A stretch of 64,000 nucleotides of DNA from Salinisphaera sp963835375 (GCA_963835375.1 CAWIGB010000038.1:310001-374000); one strand, 5' to 3'. Positions 19,820 to 29,616 are shown, numbered from the stretch's first letter. Notes: generated by a model from the sequence alone, not told the origin. Numbers and translations are program-made.

Positions 19820-19913
19820 AAAAACGCCGGGCGTGCGCGTATACTGCGCGTCTTAATCCGTATCGCCCCGGCCTGGCCGGGGCGATTGTTTTGTGCCGGC
19901 GCTGGCCCACTGA

Positions 19914-21713
19914 ATGCAGTCACATATCCGCAATTTTTCGATCATCGCGCATATCGACCACGGGAAATCCACCCTGGCGGATCGCTTCATCCGTGCCTGT
20001 AACGGCCTGACGGAGCGCGAGATGGCGGAGCAGGTCCTCGATTCGATGGATCTGGAGCGCGAGCGCGGCATCACCATCAAGTCGCAGGCCGTCACGCTGG
20101 ACTACACCGCGGCCAACGGCGAGACCTACAAGCTCAACTTCATCGATACGCCCGGGCACGTCGATTTCTCGTACGAAGTGTCGCGGTCGCTGTTTGCCTG
20201 CGAGGGCGCGCTGCTGGTGGTGGATGCATCGCAGGGCGTCGAAGCCCAGAGCGTGGCCAACACCTACACCGCCATCGAGCAGGATCTCGAAGTGCTGCCG
20301 GTGCTCAACAAGATCGACCTGCCGGCCGCCGACCCCGAGCGGGTCGCGCAACAGATCGAGGATGTGATCGGCCTCGAGGCCACCGAACGGCTGCTGGTCT
20401 CGGCCAAATCCGGCGAGGGCGTGAACGAGGTGCTCGAGGCGATCATTCGCCGTGTGCCGCCGCCGGCGGGCGACCCCGAGGCGCCGCTGCAGGCGCTGAT
20501 CATCGATTCCTGGTTCGACAACTATCTGGGCGTCGTCTCGCTGGTCCGTATCCGCAACGGCCGGCTGGCCAAGGGCGACCGCATGAAGGTCATGTCGACC
20601 GGGCGCGAATACGAGGTCGACGACGTCGGCGTGTTCACGCCCAAGAAGAAGCCGCGTCCCGCGCTGGAAGTGGGCGAGGTGGGCTACGTGGTCGCCGGCA
20701 TCAAGAATATCGACGGCGCGCCGGTGGGCGATACGCTCACCCATGCCTATGCGCCGTGCGCCGAACGCGTGCCGGGCTTCAAGCAGATCCAGCCGCGCGT
20801 GTTCGCGGGCGTGTTCACGGTCAACTCCGACGACTACGAGGATTTCCGCGACGCGCTCGCCAAGCTGCGCCTGAACGATTCGTCGCTCAACTACGAGCCC
20901 GAGACCTCGGCCGCGCTCGGCTTCGGTTTTCGTATCGGCTTCCTCGGCATGCTGCACATGGAGATCGTGCAGGAGCGCCTCGAGCGCGAATACGGCCTCG
21001 AGCTGATCACCACCGCGCCGACGGTGGTCTATCAGGTGCTCACCCATGCCGGCGAGGAGCTGGCGATTTCGAATCCGCAGCAGCTGCCGCCCACCGGCGA
21101 GATCGACGAGATCCGCGAGCCGATCATCAAGGCCTCGATCCTGATGCCGCAGGAGTTCGTCGGCCCGGTGATGCAGCTGTGCATGGAAAAGCGCGGCGTG
21201 CAGAAGAACATGGCCTACATGGGCAACTCGGTGCAGATGGACTTCGAGATGCCGATGTCGGAGGTCGTGCTCGATTTCTTCGATCGCCTGAAATCCGTTT
21301 CCCGCGGTTTCGCCTCCTTCGAGTACGATTTCGTGCGCTTCCAGGCCGCCGAGCTGGTGCGCCTGGACGTACTGATCAACGGCGACTCGGTCGATGCGCT
21401 GGCGCATATCGTGCACCGCGATCAGGCCTACGATCGCGGCAAGGCGCTGGTCGAGAAGCTCAAGAACATCGTGCCGCGGCAGATGTTCGACGTGGCCATT
21501 CAGGCGACCATCGGCACGCGCATCGTCGCGCGCTCGACGGTCAAGGCCATGCGCAAGAACGTGACGGCCAAGTGCTACGGCGGCGACGTCTCGCGCAAGC
21601 GCAAGCTGCTCGAGAAACAGAAGGAAGGCAAGAAGCGCATGAAGCAGCTCGGCAGCGTGGAGATCCCGCAGGAGGCCTTCCTCGCCGTGCTTTCGACGGA
21701 TGATAAAGACTAG
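19914..21713 (+). CDS. lepA: Elongation factor 4 (LepA)
   Basis: This intact 599-residue translational GTPase back-translocates or remodels stalled ribosomes. The G1 'HIDHGKSTLADRF', G3 'DTPGHVDFSYEV' and G4 'NKIDLPAADPERV' motifs are present. The LepA-specific C-terminal domain contains 'GKALVEKLKNIVPRQMFDVA' and 'KKRMKQLGSVEIPQEAFLAV'. Start ATG 19914 is 94 bases after mucD. A short palindromic GCCCCGGCC/GGCCGGGGC element (19865-19883) lies between. lepB follows after 16 bases. Confidence 0.97.
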   Translation: MQSHIRNFSIIAHIDHGKSTLADRFIRACNGLTEREMAEQVLDSMDLERERGITIKSQAVTLDYTAANGETYKLNFIDTPGHVDFSYEVSRSLFACEGALLVVDASQGVEAQSVANTYTAIEQDLEVLPVLNKIDLPAADPERVAQQIEDVIGLEATERLLVSAKSGEGVNEVLEAIIRRVPPPAGDPEAPLQALIIDSWFDNYLGVVSLVRIRNGRLAKGDRMKVMSTGREYEVDDVGVFTPKKKPRPALEVGEVGYVVAGIKNIDGAPVGDTLTHAYAPCAERVPGFKQIQPRVFAGVFTVNSDDYEDFRDALAKLRLNDSSLNYEPETSAALGFGFRIGFLGMLHMEIVQERLEREYGLELITTAPTVVYQVLTHAGEELAISNPQQLPPTGEIDEIREPIIKASILMPQEFVGPVMQLCMEKRGVQKNMAYMGNSVQMDFEMPMSEVVLDFFDRLKSVSRGFASFEYDFVRFQAAELVRLDVLINGDSVDALAHIVHRDQAYDRGKALVEKLKNIVPRQMFDVAIQATIGTRIVARSTVKAMRKNVTAKCYGGDVSRKRKLLEKQKEGKKRMKQLGSVEIPQEAFLAVLSTDDKD

Positions 21714-21729
21714 CCAGGAATTCTGATCC

Positions 21730-22510
21730 ATGAGCCATATCGACATGAACTTCGAAGCCTGGCTGACGCTGGCGTGCCTGATCACCGGCGTCGTCTGGCT
21801 CGTGGATCGGCTGGTTTTGTCGAAGCGGCGGCCGTGCCGGCGCCGAAGGCAACTGGGCGACCGAGTTCTGTCGCTCGTTCTTCCCGGTGTTGCTGGCGGT
21901 TCTGGTGTTGCGGGCGTTCGTGTTCGAGCCGTTCCGCATTCCGTCCAAGTCGATGGTGCCGACCCTGCTGGTCGGGGATTTCGTCCTGGTGTCGAAGTTC
22001 TCCTACGGTCTGCGCCTGCCGGTCACCCACACCAAGATTCTGGACACCGGCGAACCCAAGCGTGGTGATGTGGCTGTGTTCCGCTACCCGCGCAATCCGA
22101 GCGAGGATTACATCAAGCGCATCGTCGGTCTGCCCGGCGACAAGATCACTTATCGCAACGAGCAGCTGTTCATCAACGGCAAGCCGGTGCCGAAGAAGGA
22201 TCTGGGCCTGTATGACGGACCGGACGCCGACGTTTATGATCAGATGCGGCTGTTTCTGGAGAAACTGCCGGGCGCGAAACCGCACAAGATGCTGCACGTA
22301 ATCGGACGGCAGGGCCCGGAAGTGAGCGTCACCGTGCCCAAGGGCAAGTATTTCGCCATGGGCGACAACCGCGACAACAGTTCGGACTCGCGCATCTGGG
22401 GCTTCGTGCCGGAACACAATCTCGTGGGGCGGGCCGTCATGATCTGGCTCAGCATCGATTTCTCCGACTTCGACGTGCGCTTCTCGCGCATCGGTACATG
22501 GCTGGATTGA
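21730..22510 (+). CDS. lepB: Signal peptidase I (frame break near 21830)
   Basis: LepB is the leader peptidase that cleaves Sec and Tat signal peptides in the inner membrane. The first helix 'FEAWLTLACLITGVVWLVD' is followed by one break near 21830, after which 'AEGNWATEFCRSFFPVLLAV' begins the second helix. Catalytic Ser is in 'RIPSKSMVPTLL', Lys in 'SEDYIKRIVGLPGD', and box E is 'FAMGDNRDNSSDSR'. The reconstructed length is about 259 residues. The order lepA-lepB-DUF4845-rnc-era is standard for gammaproteobacteria, so the gene is likely functional and the break is probably an error. Confidence 0.92.
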
Positions 22511-22515
22511 ACGAT

Positions 22516-22888
22516 ATGTCGCGCACGGCTTCGGCGCGCGCGCCAGGGCGGATTCACGCTCTGGTCCGGGCTGTATGTGCTGATCACGCTCGGCATCATC
22601 GTGTTCGTCGGCGTGCGCAGCGTGCCGGTCTATCTCAACAACCGCGAGATACAGAAAGCTCTGACCGAGGTGGCCCAGGACCCGTCGATGCAGCATGCCG
22701 ACGCGATCGCGATCCAGCGTGCCGTGGCGCGTCATTTCGAGGCCGGCTATGCGTCGGGCGTATCGCCGCGTGACTTGACCATCAGCCACGACGGCACCAC
22801 GCGTGTTCTGGAGCTGCGCTACGAAGTCCGTCGACCGCTGGCATTCAACATGTCGCTGGTCTACAGCTTCGACGACAACGCCGGATGA
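22516..22888 (+). CDS. DUF4845 membrane protein (frame break near 22545)
   Basis: This is a small conserved protein of unknown function always found between lepB and rnc in gammaproteobacteria. ATG 22516 starts 'MSRTASARA'; after one inserted base near 22545 it reads 'GFTLWSGLYVLITLGIIVFV', a single N-terminal transmembrane segment resembling a pseudopilin-like start. A periplasmic domain with 'SVPVYLNNREIQKALTEVA' and 'RVLELRYEVRRPLAFNMSL' follows, ending at 22888. About 123 residues. Confidence 0.8.
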
Positions 22889-22913
22889 CCGGCGGTGGCA
22901 GCTAGGGCGTGCC

Positions 22914-23622
22914 ATGAACGAGGGCGAATCGGTCAACCGCGCCCAGGCGCGCGATGAGTTCGAACAGCGCATTGGCCACGACTTCACGGCGCGTGCGCTG
23001 CTGGCCCAGGCGCTGACGCATCGTAGCGCCGGGCCCAACCATAACGAGCGGCTGGAATTTCTCGGTGACGGCGTACTCAATTTCGTGATCGCGGCGGCCT
23101 TGTTCGAGCAGAGCCCGGAAGCACCGGAGGGCGATCTGTCGCGGCTGCGCGCGTCGCTGGTGCGCGAGCGTACGTTGGCCGAGATCGCCGACGAACTGCG
23201 GTCTGGCCGATCTGCTGGTGCTCGGCCCGGGCGAGAACCGCGCCGGCAGCCGGCGACGCGCCTCGATCAAGGCCGATGCGGTCGAGGCCGTGCTCGGCGC
23301 CATCTACTGCGACGCCGGCTTCGAACAGACCCGCGACGTGATCCTGTCGCTGTACCGTCGGCGTCTGGCCGAGCTGCCGACCGCCGACAGCCTCAAGGAT
23401 GCCAAGACTCGCCTGCAGGAATGGCTGCAGGCCCGCGCCCGGTCCCGACCGGAATACGAAGTGGTCCGCGTATCAGGCGCCGACCATGCCCAGCATTTCG
23501 TGGCGCGCTGTCGTCTCGCCGATACCGGCGATGCGGTCGAGGGCGAGGGCGGCGGACGGCGCAAGGCCGAACAGAACGCTGCCCAGCGGATGCTGCAACG
23601 CCTGGAAGGCAAACAGACATGA
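22914..23622 (+). CDS. rnc: Ribonuclease III (frameshift near 23205)
   Basis: RNase III cleaves double-stranded RNA and processes rRNA precursors. The catalytic signature 'NERLEFLGDGVLNFVIA' is present, and the second acidic motif 'KADAVEAVLGAIYCDAGFE' follows after a +1 change near 23205 joining 'LAEIADEL' to 'LADLLVLGPGE'. The C-terminal dsRNA-binding domain reads 'DAKTRLQEWLQARARSRPEY' and 'GGGRRKAEQNAAQRML'. About 235 residues. ATG 22914 is the start, 25 bases after the DUF4845 gene; the TGA overlaps the ATG of era. Confidence 0.94.
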
Positions 23623-24512
23623 GCGAATCCCCCTCCCTCAAGAGCGGCATGGTGGCCCTCGTGGGCCGGCCCAACGTCGGCAAATCCACGCTGGTCAACG
23701 CGCTGGTCGGCGAAAAGGTCTCGATCGTCACGCCGAAACCGCAGACCACGCGCCATCGCATCATCGGCGTACTCACGCGCGATGATGTGCAGATCGCACT
23801 GGTCGACACGCCCGGGCTGCATACCAGTGCCAAGACCGCCCTCAATCGCGTGATGAACGAAACCGCGGTGGCGAGCCTTGCCGGCATCGATCTGGTGTTG
23901 TTCGTGGTCGAGGCCGGCCAGTGGCGCAACGACGATGCCGCGGCCCTGGCCCGGCTGGAACACATCAAGGCGCCGGTCGGCCTGGTCGTGAACAAGACCG
24001 ATCGCGTGCCCGACAAGACCGAGCTGCTGCCGTTCATGGAACAGATGCTCGCGCGCCGCGCGTTCGAGTTCGTGGTGCCGCTGTCGGCCCAGCGCGGCGA
24101 CAATCTCGATGCGCTGATCGACGAATGCCGGGCGCGCATGCCGGAAGGGCCGTATCTGTTCCCCGAAGACGAATACACCGATCGCAACATGCGGTTTCTC
24201 GCGGCCGAGGCAGTGCGCGAGAAGCTGATGATGCACTTGCAGCAGGAGCTGCCGTATTCGGTCGCGATCGAGATCGAGCGTTTCGACAGCTCGGGCGAGC
24301 AGATCGAGATCCATGCCTGTATCTGGGTCTCGCGCGACAACCACAAGGCGATGGTCATCGGCCGCGGCGGCGCCATGCTCAAGAAGATCGGGCGCGCGGC
24401 ACGGCTGGATCTGGTCGATCGGCTGGGTCAGCGTGTGGATCTACGGCTGTGGGTGAAGGTCCGCGACAACTGGATCGATTCCGAGGCCAGCGTGCGCGAC
24501 CTCGGGCATTGA
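23619..24512 (+). CDS. era: GTPase Era
   Basis: This intact 297-residue essential GTPase assists 16S rRNA maturation and 30S assembly. G1 'GRPNVGKSTLVN', G3 'DTPGLH' and G4 'NKTD' are present, with the C-terminal KH domain 'HKAMVIGRGGAMLKKIGRAA' that binds the 3' end of 16S rRNA. ATG 23619 overlaps the rnc stop (ATGA), the classic rnc-era coupling. A longer in-frame reading through rnc is an artefact of the rnc frameshift. Confidence 0.96.
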   Translation: MSESPSLKSGMVALVGRPNVGKSTLVNALVGEKVSIVTPKPQTTRHRIIGVLTRDDVQIALVDTPGLHTSAKTALNRVMNETAVASLAGIDLVLFVVEAGQWRNDDAAALARLEHIKAPVGLVVNKTDRVPDKTELLPFMEQMLARRAFEFVVPLSAQRGDNLDALIDECRARMPEGPYLFPEDEYTDRNMRFLAAEAVREKLMMHLQQELPYSVAIEIERFDSSGEQIEIHACIWVSRDNHKAMVIGRGGAMLKKIGRAARLDLVDRLGQRVDLRLWVKVRDNWIDSEASVRDLGH

Positions 24513-24544
24513 TCGGGCGGGCGAACCAACGGAAGACGTCCGCC

Positions 24545-24640
24545 GATGAACGCAGATAAATGCCGACGGAATAACAAGAGAGAAACGATAAGGGCTTCTT
24601 CTTTTATCTGCATGCATCTGCGTGCATCTGCGGATAAAAA
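24545..24640. repeat. Imperfect inverted/direct repeat element between era and recO
   Basis: The left arm GATGAACGCAGATAAA (24545-24560) and right arm TTTATCTGCATGCATC (24603-24618) are inverted and match at 14 of 16 positions. The right side also contains three tandem ATCTGC-containing units (about 24606-24632) ending in GATAAAAA. The element is much richer in A+T than its surroundings and has no ORF. The 'ATCTGCGTGCATCTGCGGATAAA' style resembles a short intergenic repeat I recall from many unrelated bacterial genomes (family name unknown to me). Confidence 0.6.
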
Positions 24641-24691
24641 TATTCTTGAGTGTCGCCAACGTCTTGAAATACGCGCCCCGTATGGCAGGCC

Positions 24692-25444
24692 ATGCGCGTC
24701 GAATTGACGCCCGCGCTGGTGCTGCATCGGCGGCCCTGGCGCGACACCAGCATGATCGTCGAGGCGTTTTCGCGTGAACACGGCCGCATCGGTGCCATCG
24801 CCAAGGGCGCGCGCCGGGCCAAATCGCGCTGGCGTGGGTTGCTCGAGCCGCTCTCGGCGGTGGAGTTGTCGTGGTCCGGTCGTGGCGAGCTCTATACCCT
24901 CACCGGCGTCGAATACGTACGCGGGCATGCCTTGTCCGGCAACGCGCTGATGGGCGGGCTTTATGTCGCCGAGCTCGTGATGCGCCTGACCGCGCGCGAT
25001 GATCCGCATCCACGTATTCACGACAGTCTGTCAGCGCTGCTTGATGCCATGAGCGAAGGCGCGCCGGCGATCGTCGGCCTGCGCTTCTTCGAGCGCGACC
25101 TGCTGGATGAACTGGGCTACGGTCTGAATCTGGCCGAAACCGAGGATGGCCAGCCGGTCGAGGCCGGGGCCGACTATGCTTATCATGCCCACCACGGCCT
25201 GCGCCGCGGGGCGGCGCGCCCGGCGCTGGACGAAATTGCGGTGGCGGGGCGCACGTTGGTGGGTCTGATCGACGGCCGACTGCCCGATCGCGAAGCCGTA
25301 CGCCAGGCGCGCGACCTGATGCAGGCGGCACTGGCCCCGCACCTCGGCGCCAAGCCGTTAAAATCCGTGCAGACCCTACAAGCGATGCAGCAATTCGCCG
25401 CCGGCGGGCGCCGCCGCGGCGAACCCGATGCGGGAGATACCTGA
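24692..25444 (+). CDS. recO: DNA repair protein RecO
   Basis: This intact 250-residue RecFOR-pathway mediator helps load RecA on gapped DNA. The N-terminal OB fold includes 'PALVLHRRPWRDTSMIVEAF' and 'GRIGAIAKGARRAKSRWRG', both conserved. The helical C-terminal domain contains 'LRFFERDLLDELGYGLNL'. The Cys zinc site seen in some RecO proteins is absent, as in many gammaproteobacteria. It follows era after the repeat element, and its TGA overlaps the ATG of pdxJ. Confidence 0.93.
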   Translation: MRVELTPALVLHRRPWRDTSMIVEAFSREHGRIGAIAKGARRAKSRWRGLLEPLSAVELSWSGRGELYTLTGVEYVRGHALSGNALMGGLYVAELVMRLTARDDPHPRIHDSLSALLDAMSEGAPAIVGLRFFERDLLDELGYGLNLAETEDGQPVEAGADYAYHAHHGLRRGAARPALDEIAVAGRTLVGLIDGRLPDREAVRQARDLMQAALAPHLGAKPLKSVQTLQAMQQFAAGGRRRGEPDAGDT

Positions 25445-26214
25445 TGAACGCCAGTACCACCATTCAGCAATCGGACATGCGCCTCGGCGTCAACGTCGAT
25501 CATGTCGCCACATTGCGTCAGGCACGCGGAACGAGCTATCCGAGCGTGGCCGACGCCGCGCGACAGGCGATGGCCGCCGGCGCCGACAGCATCACGATCC
25601 ACCTGCGCGAGGACCGGCGTCACATCCAGGATGCCGACGTGGAAATATTGTGTGCCGCCGGTGACGTACCGGTGAATCTGGAGATGGCGCTCACCGACGA
25701 AATGGTGGATATCGCGTTGCGTCACAAACCTCGCGATTGCTGTCTGGTGCCGGAGTCCCGCGAGGAACTGACGACCGAGGGCGGGCTGGACGTGGCCGGC
25801 CAGATCGAGCGCGTGCGTGACGGTCTCGACAGACTGCAGGGCGCCGGCATCAATGCAGCGCTGTTCATCGATCCCGAACCCGACCAGATCGAGGCCGCGG
25901 CCCAGGCCGGTGCGCGTTTCATCGAAATTCATACCGGCGCCTATGCGGATGCTCGCGACGGCGGGCGAGGCCGAGCGCGAACTCGAGCGCATCGCGACGG
26001 CCGCGGAACAGGCCGGGAAGCACGGTATCGAAGTGCATGCCGGGCACGGTCTGCACGTCGACAACGTCGGGCCGAATCGCCGACATCGGGCCCGATCGTC
26101 GAGCTCAACATCGGCCACGCGTTGATCGCGCGGGCCGTGTTCGTGGGCTTGTCCGAGGCGGTGCGCGAGATGCGTGCGGCGATCGAGACCGCCGGCGCCG
26201 CCATCGTGCATTAA
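25444..26214 (+). CDS. pdxJ: Pyridoxine 5'-phosphate synthase (local frame excursion 25955-26095)
   Basis: PdxJ condenses 1-deoxy-D-xylulose 5-phosphate with 3-amino-2-oxopropyl phosphate in vitamin B6 synthesis. The N-terminus 'LGVNVDHVATLRQARGTSYP' and 'ADSITIHLREDRRHIQD' hold active-site residues. Between about 25955 and 26095 three inserted bases, apparently G in GG/GGG runs, move the frame away and back; the shifted frames read 'LATAGEAERELERIATAAEQ' and 'HAGHGLHVDNVG'. The end 'ELNIGHALIARAVFVGL' is in the original frame. Length of about 250 residues is normal. recO-pdxJ overlap by ATGA. Confidence 0.93.
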   Translation: MNASTTIQQSDMRLGVNVDHVATLRQARGTSYPSVADAARQAMAAGADSITIHLREDRRHIQDADVEILCAAGDVPVNLEMALTDEMVDIALRHKPRDCCLVPESREELTTEGGLDVAGQIERVRDGLDRLQGAGINAALFIDPEPDQIEAAAQAGARFIEIHTGAYADARDGGRGRARTRAHRDGRGTGREARYRSACRARSARRQRRAESPTSGPIVELNIGHALIARAVFVGLSEAVREMRAAIETAGAAIVH

Positions 26215-26239
26215 TGGTCGTGACTGCTAGAATCCGGAC

Positions 26240-27137
26240 ATGAAAAGCTATCCCACGCTCCAGAACTACGTCGGCAACAGCCCGCTCGCGCGGCTCCAGC
26301 GCTTGCCCGGCGAGACCTCCAACACCCTGCTGGCCAAGCTCGAGGGCAATAATCCCGCGGGCTCGGTCAAGGACCGGCCGGCGTTCTCGATGATCCGCCG
26401 CGCCGCCGAACGCGGCGAGATCAAGCCGGGCGATACGCTGATCGAGGCCACCAGCGGCAACACCGGCATCGCGCTGGCCATGGTCGCGGCCATGGAAGGC
26501 TACAGCATGCGCCTGCTCATGCCCGAGAACATGAGCGAGGAACGCCGGGCGTCGATGCGGGCCTACGGCGCCGAGATCGTGTCGGTGTCCGAGGCCGAGG
26601 GCATGGAAGGCGCCCGTGATCTGGCGCAGCAGATGCACGACGATGGCGAAGGCCATCTGCTCAACCAGTTCGCCAATCCGGACAATCCGCGCGCGCACTA
26701 CGAGACCACCGGGCCGGAGATCTGGGACGCCACGAACGGGCGAGATCACGCATTTCGTGGCCACCATGGGCACGACCGGCACCATCATGGGCTGCTCGCG
26801 TTATCTCAAGGAACAGAATCCGGATATCCAGATCATCGGCGTGCAGCCGGCCGGCGAATCCAAGATTCCGGGCATCCGGCGTTGGCCGGAAGCCTATCTG
26901 CCGGAGATCTTCGAAGCCGAGCGCGTGGACCGCATCATCGATGTGGAACAGGCCGATGCCGAGTCGACCATGAAACGGATGGCGCGCGAGGAAGGCATAT
27001 TCGCCGGGCCCTCGTCGGGCGGCAGCGTGTTTGCCGCGCTGACGGTTTCCGGCGAGGTCGAGAACGCCACCATTGCCATGATCATCTGCGATCGAGGCGA
27101 TCGCTATCTGTCGACCGGCGTCTACGACAAACCGTGA
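26240..27137 (+). CDS. cysM: Cysteine synthase B (frameshift near 26740)
   Basis: CysM is a pyridoxal-phosphate enzyme making cysteine from O-acetylserine with sulfide or thiosulfate. The PLP Lys is in 'NPAGSVKDRPAFSM', and the substrate loop is 'EATSGNTGIALAM'. An extra G near 26740 (AACGGG for AACGG) splits the gene between 'PEIWDATN' and 'GEITHFVATMGTTGTIMG'. The phosphate-binding end 'EGIFAGPSSGGSVFAAL' follows. About 298 residues. The stop overlaps a GTG for the next gene. Confidence 0.93.
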
Positions 27138-27781
27138 CGACCGCTACGGTCGCACTGGTCGCGCATACCGCGCTGGACGTCGAAGCCGCGCGGCGGCTGG
27201 CCGATTACGGCGAGCTCGACGATGCCGGCGTTGCGCGCGCGCTCGAACAGGTGCACATGCAGCGCTGGGGCCGCGCCGATCTGCCGGGCCATCTGCGGCG
27301 GATCGAATCGCTGGCGGCGGTGGTCGACGACGGCGCACACGCTGTCTTCTGGTGGGCTCGACGAGCGCTGACGGCGAAGCCGCGCGTCTAGCGCGAGTTG
27401 TTCGCCGCCTGGCCCGAGCGGGCGCGGTGGAACTGGTCGACTGGAGCGGTGACGGGCAGGCGCTGCTGAGTGCGCGGGCGCTGGCGCATGATCTGGCGCT
27501 GCCCGCCGGTTTCTCTGACGACGCGATCGCGTGCGCTGGGCGAACGCATCGCCCCGGCGCCGCTCGATCATCCCGTGCCCGCGGCCGAGCTCGAACTGGA
27601 ATGCCTGCGCCTGATGGCCGGGCTCGACGCCTCGAACGAAGCGCCCGCGCCGGTGACCCGGGCGGTCGCGCGCTACCGGCTGTGGCTGCGATGGCAGTAC
27701 GTGACCGGCGTTCTCGACGCCGAAGCGCGTGCCGCGCGCGAGGCGCGGCTCTGCAGGATCGCGAACGAGGATGGAGCATGA
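27134..27781 (+). CDS. PolB 3'-5' exonuclease-like protein lacking visible catalytic acids (frame breaks near 27355 and 27535)
   Basis: Reconstructed from GTG 27134, the ~215-residue protein aligns by eye with the 'predicted 3'-5' exonuclease related to PolB' family: 'DVEAARRLADYGELDDAGVA', 'VHMQRWGRADLPGHLRRIES', 'VELVDWSGDGQALLSARAL', and a C-terminus 'RYRLWLRWQYVTGVLDAEAR'. In catalytic members motif I is FDIET before 'VPD', and a WNG-GFDLPVL segment supplies motif II. Here the equivalents are 'VALVAHTALDV' and 'DWSGDGQALLS', so the acidic metal ligands appear lost. The motif III region is also not evident. Frame changes near 27355 and near 27535 are needed. Alternatively it is an unrelated hypothetical protein. 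It overlaps cysM (GTGA) and rlmD (ATGA). Confidence 0.5.
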
Positions 27782-29108
27782 GCCGTCGGCGCAAGCGCAG
27801 GAAATCGCCGGAACACGGGGTGGTCGAGATCACCGATCTGGCCAGCAACGGCCGCGGCGTGGGGCATGTCGACGGCAAGGCGATCTTCGTCGCCGATACG
27901 TTGCCGGGCGAGCAGGCGCTCTACAAGCCGGTCAAGGTCAAGCGCGACTACGAACAGGCCGAGATGGCAACGCTGTTCTCGGCGTCGCCGCCAGCGCGCC
28001 ACGCCACGCTGTGCGCATTTCGGCGTCTGTGGCGGCTGCATCCTGCAGCATGCCTCGCCGCGAGGCCCAGGTTGAATTCAAGCAGCGCCAGCTCATCGAC
28101 GCGCTCGAGCGTGTCGGCGGGGTGTCGCCGGCGCGCGTGCTCGAGCCGCTTGTCGGCGCACGCTGGGGCTATCGCCGCCGCGCGCGGCTGGGGGTCAAAC
28201 ACGTGCCCAAGAAAGGCGGTACGCTGGTCGGCTTTCGCGAGCGCGGCGCGCCGTTCATCGCCCAGCTGTCGCGCTGCGAGGTGCTGGTGCCGGAAGTCGG
28301 CGAGCGACTTGACCGAACTTGGCCGCCTGATCGACGGGCTGTCGATTCGTAGCGCGATTCCCCAGATCGAAGTCGCAGCCGGCGACAATCACATCGCGCT
28401 CGTCTTTCGCGTGCTGGAGGAGCCGACGCCCGAGGATCGGGAACGTTTGCGCGAATATGCCGAGATGACAGCGGTTTCGTCATCTATCTGCAGCCCGGCA
28501 ACGAAAGCACGATCGCGCCGCTGGCCGGCGAGCCCGAGCCGCTGTATTACGATCTGCCGGCCTACGATGCACGGCTGCAGTTCGAGCCGAACGATTTCGT
28601 CCAGATTCACGGCGAGATCAATCGCCAGATGATCGACGCAGCGATCGCGCATCTGGATGTACAGCATGACGACACCGTGCTCGAGCTGTTCTCGGGACTG
28701 GGCAATTTCTCCGTGCCGCTGTCACGCAGCGCCGGCGAAGTCATCACGGTCGAAGGCGAGGCCGGGCTCGTGGCACGCGCCCGGGCCAACGCCGAGCGTA
28801 ACGGCGCGACCAACATCACCGCCCATGTCGACAATCTGTTCGAGCCGGCCGAGCATCCGGCATGGCTGCCGGGCCACGCCGACAAGGTGCTGCTGGACCC
28901 GCCGCGCTCCGGAGCGGCCGAGGTGCTCGAGCATGTCGCGGCGACCGGGGCCTCGCGCATCGTCTATTGCTCCTGCCACCCGGCGACCCTGGCGCGCGAT
29001 GCCGCGACGCTGGTCGAGCGTCATGGCTATCGCCTGGTCGCGGCCGGCGTGATGGACATGTTTCCGCATACCGCGCATATCGAATCGATGGCGGTCTTCG
29101 AACGATAA
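27778..29108 (+). CDS. rlmD: 23S rRNA (uracil-1939-C5)-methyltransferase (four or more frame breaks)
   Basis: This SAM-dependent enzyme methylates U1939 of 23S rRNA. An N-terminal TRAM domain ('GRGVGHVDGKAIFVADTLPG') precedes the Fe-S cluster Cys 'VCGGCILQHASPR'. The methyltransferase core has 'TVLELFSGLGNFSVPLS', 'KVLLDPPRSGAAE' and the catalytic Cys in 'RIVYCSCHPATLARDA'. Frame changes near 28010, 28055, 28300 and 28475 (the last a single missing A) interrupt it; each side reads as good RlmD sequence. About 444 residues in total. The start ATG 27778 overlaps the upstream stop. Confidence 0.9.
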
Positions 29109-29136
29109 AATCCCGATTGCGAACGATGGATCCTCC

Positions 29137-29616
29137 ATGGCACTGGAAATCGAACGCAAGTTCCTCGTTGTCGGCGACGGCTGGCGCAAGGCGGCGCATG
29201 CCAGCGAGCATTTCGCGCAGGGCTATCTGAATCAGACCGGGCGCGCCTCGGTGCGTGTGCGCATCGAGGGCGAGCAGGCGAATCTCAATCTCAAGGCCGC
29301 CCAGGTGGGCACGTCGCGCGCGGAATACGAATACCCGATACCGCTGGCCGAGGCCCGGGAAATCCTGGATCACCTCACCCTCACGCCGCCGGTCGAGAAG
29401 ACGCGCCACTGGGTCGAACATGCCGGCCATGTCTGGGAGATCGACGAATTCGTCGGCGCCAATGCGCCGCTCGTCGTCGCCGAGATCGAGCTCGACGCGG
29501 CGGACGAGGCATTCGAGCGGCCCGACTGGCTGGGCGCCGAAATCACCGACGACGTGCGCTACTACAATCACGCGCTGGCCTTCGAACCCTACAGCCACTG
29601 GGACGACGACGAATGA
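29137..29616 (+). CDS. CYTH domain protein (triphosphate tunnel metalloenzyme)
   Basis: This intact 159-residue protein starts with the defining ExExK motif 'ALEIERKFLV'. Arg/Lys/Glu residues expected to line the tunnel appear in 'ASVRVRIEGEQANLNLK' and 'WEIDEFVGANAPLVVAEIEL'. Members hydrolyse inorganic triphosphate or act as class IV adenylate cyclases or thiamine triphosphatases; the short stand-alone form is usually an inorganic triphosphatase. The exact substrate cannot be decided here. It lies 28 bases after rlmD and its stop overlaps the nagZ start. Confidence 0.85.
   Translation: MALEIERKFLVVGDGWRKAAHASEHFAQGYLNQTGRASVRVRIEGEQANLNLKAAQVGTSRAEYEYPIPLAEAREILDHLTLTPPVEKTRHWVEHAGHVWEIDEFVGANAPLVVAEIELDAADEAFERPDWLGAEITDDVRYYNHALAFEPYSHWDDDE

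Noticed and set aside
19920..21785. A 621-codon open frame on the minus strand across lepA
   Set aside because: Antisense shadow of an intact lepA; His/Asp/Leu-rich peptide typical of reversed GC-rich coding DNA.
22803..24512. One 569-codon fusion of rnc and era
   Set aside because: It arises because the rnc frameshift puts the N-terminal half of rnc in the same frame as era; each gene has its own start and the rnc C-terminal half reads in another frame.
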